Assembly: GCA_902489295.1 (NCBI GenBank)
Contig: CABTZM010000009.1
Span: forward strand, 1 to 21,512
Direction: 5' to 3'
DNA: 21,512 bases
Source: an uncultured Collinsella sp.
GTDB lineage: Bacteria; Actinomycetota; Coriobacteriia; Coriobacteriales; Coriobacteriaceae
Shown here piece by piece: positions 15,039 through 21,512 of the stretch. A program made the translations under genes and the position numbers. Below the pieces are notes generated by a model that did no database searches, was not told the origin of the DNA, and saw only the letters and a list, made by a program, of their open reading frames with translations. Each line of letters starts with the position of its first letter. Position 1 is the stretch's first letter.

Positions 15039-16541
15039 ATGAAAGATGAGACGATGGGCCAAGAGGATGCGGTCCAAGATGCAGAAGCGTGTGCCGAGGC
15101 CCTGGAGAGTCTAGACCAGATCGCGCTGGCCGAGATTACGTTTGACGATTCGAGCGTTGATGTGCAGGATGAGCCGGAAATCGAGGCGCAGCTCGATGAT
15201 CAGGATGCAAAAGACGATGGCGCCGCGCCCACCGAAGACGAGGCAGGTCACGAAGACACCGAAAGCGAGGCCGGCAATCAGCCCGAATCCGACACGGGCG
15301 AGGAAACCGTCTTGCTCGACAGCTTGCCGGCCGAGGATTCGCTGACCCGCGAGCTTCCTGGCCTGGGTTCCGCACCAGCCGTGGACGAGACCATCGCCAT
15401 GGGCGATATTCCCCTACCGTCCGTTCCCTCGGCACGCGAGGCCGAGGTTCGTCATCGCAAGATGTCGCCCAAGCGCCGCAATCTGATGTTCGCCGGTATC
15501 GTGGCCGCCGCGCTCGTCGCCGGCGGTGCAGGCTATGCTGCCTGGAACGGATATCAGCAAGAGCAGGCTGCCGCTGTCGCCGCCAATGCCCACACGATGA
15601 TGTCGGTGCAGATTGGCGTGCATGCCGCGGGGCTCGACTGTTCCACCAGCTCTAAGATTCCCGTACAGGTGAGCGGTCAGGACGCTGATGGCTCATCCGT
15701 GAGCGAAACGCTCTATGTTGACGAGCACGGCCGCGGCATCAAACTGCTGCCCGGCGATTACACGCTCTCCATCGCTGCCTCTCCCATCGCGGCCGACGGC
15801 ACCATCTATACCGTCCCGACCACCAAGGCGCAGGTCACGATCAAGAGCGACGGACAGGACCTAAGCAGCCAGGCCGCCTTTAAGCTCAAGGTGCCTTCGG
15901 CCGACACGGTGACTGACGACCAGATCGATGCCGCCGCCAAATATGCCGAGGAGGGAGGCGCGAGCTCCGCCGCCACCGCCAAGGTGCTCCAGCAGGCGGC
16001 AACCGCGCGACGCGACGCCGCCGTCAATGCCGTGAGCGCGCAAAAGGCACAGGCGGCCCGTGATGCCGACGCCCGTCACAAGGCAACCGACCTCTACCAG
16101 CTCGATATCCCCGTCGAGTGGTACGGCAAGGTCGAGACTTGGCAAAATGGCAGCACGCTATGCATCTATCTTGCCGGCGACAGCGATACGCCGATTGTGA
16201 CGCTCGTCGCGGTGCGCGAGGGCGAGAGCTTTACGCCCGATGAGGGCGATACGGTTTTGGGTGCGGCCAACCTAGGCAACGGTTATACCGTCTACGCCAG
16301 CGGTCCCGTCTATCCGTACGTGGTGCCCCAGACCATCAACGGACGGACGCAGAATCCCGTGTCAACCTACCCCATGGACACGGCCATTGAGCTTGTCGAG
16401 CTCACGACCGGTAACCGCTACACCTATAGCCAGATCAAGAACGTACTGGTCGGCAAAGACGGCAAGGCAGACGCCGCGACCAAACTCGAGACCGACTACC
16501 TCGCCCAGATTCTCCTGCCGAGCATCAAGGCCCAGGACTAG
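15039..16541 (+). CDS. Unrecognised single-pass membrane protein with acidic cytoplasmic N-terminus
   Basis: A 500-residue protein I cannot assign to a family. Residues 1 to about 130 are very acidic and low in complexity (many D, E, A and Q). A basic patch, MSPKRRN, then precedes one transmembrane helix (about 149-168, FAGIVAAALVAGGAGYAAW). The remaining about 330 residues are probably extracytoplasmic: a first beta-rich part (VQIGVHAAGLDC through VQVSGQD), an Ala-rich probable coiled coil (about 300-355, AATARRDAAVNAVSAQKAQAA), and a C-terminal globular part containing YQLDIPVEWYGKVETW. The ATG at 15039 has GGGGGAT directly upstream; an open frame extends to 14985 but would include the leader hairpin. 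It stands alone, with a terminator before it and a gene converging on it. The layout fits a surface or envelope protein with a cytoplasmic tail. Confidence 0.75.
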   Translation: MKDETMGQEDAVQDAEACAEALESLDQIALAEITFDDSSVDVQDEPEIEAQLDDQDAKDDGAAPTEDEAGHEDTESEAGNQPESDTGEETVLLDSLPAEDSLTRELPGLGSAPAVDETIAMGDIPLPSVPSAREAEVRHRKMSPKRRNLMFAGIVAAALVAGGAGYAAWNGYQQEQAAAVAANAHTMMSVQIGVHAAGLDCSTSSKIPVQVSGQDADGSSVSETLYVDEHGRGIKLLPGDYTLSIAASPIAADGTIYTVPTTKAQVTIKSDGQDLSSQAAFKLKVPSADTVTDDQIDAAAKYAEEGGASSAATAKVLQQAATARRDAAVNAVSAQKAQAARDADARHKATDLYQLDIPVEWYGKVETWQNGSTLCIYLAGDSDTPIVTLVAVREGESFTPDEGDTVLGAANLGNGYTVYASGPVYPYVVPQTINGRTQNPVSTYPMDTAIELVELTTGNRYTYSQIKNVLVGKDGKADAATKLETDYLAQILLPSIKAQD

Positions 16542-16585
16542 CGGACCATGACACCTGAGTCCTGGCCTCGCAAATCCATAGACGA

Positions 16586-17938
16586 TTAGGAAAGGAGCCA
16601 CTTCCATGCGGGCACAGCATGTACCACGCCGTGTTTGCATGGAATATCGGCCTGCTCATCCATGGTAACGATTACCGACTCGCCAAGATCAAACTGGGCC
16701 ATCGCGGCATCGAGCGCGGCAATTTCGCGCTCGCGCGTTTTCTCGCTTGTCATATCCACACTTACCTGAATCAGGCCGTAAGCCTGCATGAGCAGTGCAT
16801 CCCCAGCCACAAAGTCCACCTCATGGCTTTTATTCTTATCTTTAATCAGCAGGCGGCAAACCGAACCGGGCCGCACGGCGGGGGTCCTTCTTCTGAGCGC
16901 ATTGAACACCGCGGTCTCGAGCCTCTGACCATGATCCAATGCCGATGCGGGGGAGAACGCTCCGAACATCGCAGGATCGACGGCGTAGACCTTAGACGCA
17001 GACCGCGTATTATTTGCAAGCGAACGCGTGAACTCCGGCACCGAAAACAGCAGGTAGGCGTCCTCGTAATACTCAAGTAAGTCGCTGAGCGTATTTCGAC
17101 TGACGGATATCTGTCTGCTCTTGAACTCGTTGTACACTTTGTTCACTGACAGCTCTCGTCCCGAAGATGCCATGCACCGCGCCAGAAACAGCGAGGCCAA
17201 ACGGGGGTTCTTGACGTCGTAACGTTCAACGACGTCCATGGCGACCGTTCGCGACGCATATTCCTGTAGCAGCTGAATCGCGTCTGCGGGCGTCTGCTCA
17301 AGTGTCGCGATGAATCCCCCTCGCTCGAGATATCCGACCAGATGGTGTCGGAGCAACGCTGCATCGCTCGAGGAGAAGGGTGCGTTCGACTCAGGAACGC
17401 TCCCCGTCTTATATCGGACGTATTCCGAAAAACTCAACGGAAAAAGCTCTCGCACAAGAGAACGGCCCCTGAACTCGCTCTTAAGTTCTGAGGACAGCAT
17501 CTTAGAAGAAGATCCCGTCACGTAAACGGTCGCCTTCTCCGTATCGACCACGCGTCGCAGAAACGCACCCCATTCGGGTATTTCCTGGATCTCGTCAAAG
17601 AAAAGGTAGGCGCCCTCGCCTCGAGCAGCAGGATATAGTGCATAGAATGTATCGAGCACGTCCGCTAGTAGCGATGGCTCATACGGACGCAAGCGCTCAT
17701 CCTCAAAATTGAAATATAGCATCCGGTCAAGCTCGACGCCTTGGCCCTGAAGCCGCCGTATCTCCTGATACAGGCGATACGTCTTTCCACAACGACGGGC
17801 GCCCACAATCACATATACGATGTTGTCGCGCTTTGGCTCCTGCGGGTTGCCCAGATCAAGGTCGCGCTCAAAGACCTGCGGAATCCCCTGTTGCTCAAAG
17901 TCCTTTATTTTTTGAGCCACCAAGTCGTTGAATGCCAT
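16586..17938 (-). CDS. AAA_14/DUF4143-type ATP-binding protein
   Basis: A 450-residue ATPase of the type with an N-terminal AAA_14 domain and a C-terminal DUF4143 domain. Walker A is GARRCGKT (46-53, K52) and Walker B is YLFFDEIQEI (D115, E116). The arginine-containing segment VYVTGSSSKMLSSEL follows. The DUF4143 part ends with an EVDF motif (SHEVDFVAG) that resembles PD-(D/E)XK-type endings. Such genes are frequent, often as solitary accessory genes, in gut bacteria; their cellular role is not established. It has visibly less biased codon use and lower GC than its neighbours, which suggests transfer. The ATG at 17938 has GGAG 4 nt upstream, and a perfect 25-bp inverted repeat lies 8 nt beyond the start codon. 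It converges with the preceding plus-strand gene. Confidence 0.9.
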   Translation of the reverse strand: MAFNDLVAQKIKDFEQQGIPQVFERDLDLGNPQEPKRDNIVYVIVGARRCGKTYRLYQEIRRLQGQGVELDRMLYFNFEDERLRPYEPSLLADVLDTFYALYPAARGEGAYLFFDEIQEIPEWGAFLRRVVDTEKATVYVTGSSSKMLSSELKSEFRGRSLVRELFPLSFSEYVRYKTGSVPESNAPFSSSDAALLRHHLVGYLERGGFIATLEQTPADAIQLLQEYASRTVAMDVVERYDVKNPRLASLFLARCMASSGRELSVNKVYNEFKSRQISVSRNTLSDLLEYYEDAYLLFSVPEFTRSLANNTRSASKVYAVDPAMFGAFSPASALDHGQRLETAVFNALRRRTPAVRPGSVCRLLIKDKNKSHEVDFVAGDALLMQAYGLIQVSVDMTSEKTREREIAALDAAMAQFDLGESVIVTMDEQADIPCKHGVVHAVPAWKWLLS

Positions 17939-17946
17939 AATTCTCC

Positions 17947-18006
17947 AATCTTGCTCTCCTGCTAATCAAGATTATAACGATTCTTGATTAGCAGGAGAGC
18001 AAGATT
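17947..18006. repeat. Perfect 25-bp inverted repeat upstream of the ATPase gene
   Basis: Arms 17947-17971 and 17982-18006 are exact reverse complements (starting AATCTTGCTCTCCTG), with a 10-nt centre. A TATAAT box facing the ATPase gene lies at 17971-17976, overlapping the inner end of one arm. Transcription from that box would start within the left arm, so the transcript could not form the full hairpin; the repeat would then act as a DNA operator rather than an RNA structure. A further partial copy (ATCTTGATTA) follows at 18013-18022. Positions 18007-18146 hold no other feature I can identify. Confidence 0.85.
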
Positions 18007-18146
18007 ATGCGTATCTTGATTAATGGATAAGCAAGTTTTCTATTAGTGGCCCCTCCCGGAGGATATCGAGCGGCCGAGGGGGGCAGGCATGAACGCTTCT
18101 AGCCGAAAACAAAGTAGCTAAAAAAGCCCCGTCCCAAATGAGCTAC

Positions 18147-18332
18147 TTAACGCCAGGGGTCGGCTTCGAAGAGGGGCTCGCGCTCGGGGCGACGATCGCT
18201 ATAAGGATCGTAGCCGTCGTCGTCCTCGTTCTCGGCGCGGATATAGGGGTCGCGCGGCTTGGGCGCCGGCTTGGGCGCAGGCTTGGGTGCGGCATCGGTC
18301 GCCGGCGTGTTCGTCTTGTTCTTGTCTGTCAT
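18147..18332 (-). CDS. Small proline-rich hypothetical protein
   Basis: A 61-residue hydrophilic protein, MTDKNKTNTPATDAAPKPAP at the N-terminus, then KPAP repeats, then an acidic and tyrosine-containing tail (RAENEDDDGYDPYSDRRPE) ending ADPWR. It has no membrane segment and no cysteine, and is probably disordered. AAGGAG lies 8 nt before the chosen ATG; a second ATG 6 nt upstream is too close to that site. The good ribosome-binding site and the non-random composition argue that it is real, but I do not recognise a family. It lies downstream of clpB on the same strand, after the clpB terminator at 18385-18419. It may rely on read-through. Confidence 0.65.
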   Translation of the reverse strand: MTDKNKTNTPATDAAPKPAPKPAPKPRDPYIRAENEDDDGYDPYSDRRPEREPLFEADPWR

Positions 18333-18384
18333 CTGCATATCTCCTTGCCATGTACTCACGTTCAACACCATCGATTGTCGCACG

Positions 18385-18419
18385 AAAAAGGGCGGCGGAC
18401 CCGATTGGATCCGCCGTCC
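18385..18419 (-). terminator. Rho-independent terminator of clpB
   Basis: A 13-bp GC-rich stem with one mismatch-type A-C position (18407-18419 with 18390-18402) and a GATT/AATC tetraloop. On the minus strand it is followed by TTTTT (18385-18389). It lies 45 nt after the clpB stop. Confidence 0.88.
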
Positions 18420-18463
18420 TTGGCGTTTTGCGATGAGAGGCGGTTTTAAAGCCGGCCCAAAAT

Positions 18464-21091
<2,628 letters not shown>

Positions 21092-21112
21092 GGAATCACC
21101 TCTCTTGGGGTG

Positions 21113-21130
21113 GCCGCCCTACGGGGCGGC
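21113..21130 (-). promoter_or_regulatory. Leader hairpin upstream of clpB
   Basis: GCCGCCC (21113-21119) and GGGCGGC (21124-21130) form a 7-bp all-GC stem with a 4-nt loop, 21 nt before the clpB start codon. There is no T run, so it is not a terminator. It could affect translation or mRNA stability. The neighbouring 21131-21270 is AT-rich and holds -10-like strings (TATATATAAG region near 21195) but no promoter I can define with confidence. Confidence 0.35.
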
Positions 21131-21275
21131 TTCACGTTGTTCGAGAAGTATTGTTGCCAGCTTTGTACGATCTTATACACAAATCTAAGTCTCTATATAT
21201 AAGATTTTCTGAGTGATTGAAGGATAGGGTACTGAGACTTCGACCCACTGCATCCCCAACGGCCAACCGTCTCGA

Positions 21276-21479
21276 TCTGTAACATCTGGCGGCCGTTTTT
21301 GGGTCCAGATGTTACAGATCGAGATGAAATGTTCAGCCGCTCCCGTTTATCTAAATCTGTAACAACTACTCGGCTAATAGAGGTCTACCTGTTACAGAAC
21401 GAGACAAACGGAAGATGCCTGAACCGATAATCTAAATCTGTAACACAAAGCCCACTTTTAGCGGCCCAAATGTTACAGA
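21276..21479. repeat. Array of three palindromic units, alternating CTGTAACA motifs, 80-81 bp period
   Basis: The 9-mer TCTGTAACA starts at 21276, 21356 and 21437, and its reverse complement TGTTACAGA starts at 21310, 21390 and 21471. In each unit the two arms are 34 bp apart start to start, and the units repeat every 80-81 bp. In the first unit the arms extend to 19 perfect bp (21271-21289 with 21305-21323). The outer flank GATCGAGA or AACGAGAC is also conserved on the right-hand arms. No gene overlaps the array. It lies 180 bp or more upstream of clpB and may continue beyond the right window edge. Confidence 0.85.
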
Positions 21480-21512
21480 TCGAGACAGAGCGAAAACCAC
21501 CACAAAGGGGAC

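Noticed and set aside
21092..21270. CIRCE or HAIR heat-shock operator upstream of clpB
   Set aside because: No TTAGCACTC-N9-GAGTGCTAA and no CTTGAGT-N7-ACTCAAG; the nearest strings (around 21210-21235) match too poorly.

Overview
The window looks like a chromosomal segment from an anaerobic gut actinobacterium of the class Coriobacteriia, most likely Collinsella or a close relative. This rests on the high GC content, the actinobacterial phosphatase / SEDS-PBP / PASTA-kinase cluster (with the two wall-synthesis proteins fused into one polypeptide), the mannose-family PTS, and a DUF5692 membrane protein. The assignment is by gene content only; no database search was possible.

Layout. (1) Positions 1-5290, plus strand: a cell-envelope and signalling cluster. 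It holds the tail of a probable PP2C-type phosphatase, a FtsW/RodA-type glycan polymerase fused to a class B penicillin-binding protein, and a PknB-like kinase with four PASTA domains, closed by a strong terminator. (2) 5413-5970: a minus-strand tRNA-Arg(CCT) with its terminators, a second copy of the tRNA 3' end 130 bp downstream, and an array of seven 15-bp motifs in alternating orientation, spaced almost exactly 31 bp apart. (3) 5970-9252, minus strand: a mannose-family PTS operon (IIAB, IIC, IID) followed, after a hairpin terminator, by a DUF956 (ManO-like) gene. An AT-rich control region lies upstream. (4) 9582-12878, minus strand: a large palindrome, hypA for nickel insertion, and a 925-residue multi-[4Fe-4S] FAD/NAD(P) oxidoreductase that shares an operon with hypA. 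(5) 12879-14910: a divergent TetR regulator with two tandem operator-like palindromes in the shared promoter region, then a polytopic DUF5692 protein and a terminator. (6) 15039-16541: an unrecognised single-pass membrane protein with an acidic cytoplasmic tail. (7) 16586-18006, minus strand: an AAA_14/DUF4143 ATPase with a perfect 25-bp inverted repeat just upstream. (8) 18147-21091, minus strand: a small proline-rich protein and the disaggregase ClpB. (9) 21276-21479: a second alternating-inverted-motif array, three hairpin units with an 80-81 bp period, upstream of clpB.

How the genes work together. The first cluster couples peptidoglycan polymerisation and cross-linking to Ser/Thr phosphorylation and wall sensing. 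The PTS operon imports and phosphorylates a hexose. The oxidoreductase/hypA operon points to anaerobic redox metabolism connected to a nickel enzyme encoded elsewhere, apparently under TetR control. The least explained signals are the two regularly spaced inverted-motif arrays (5746-5945 and 21276-21479), together with the palindromes at 9582-9637 and 17947-18006.
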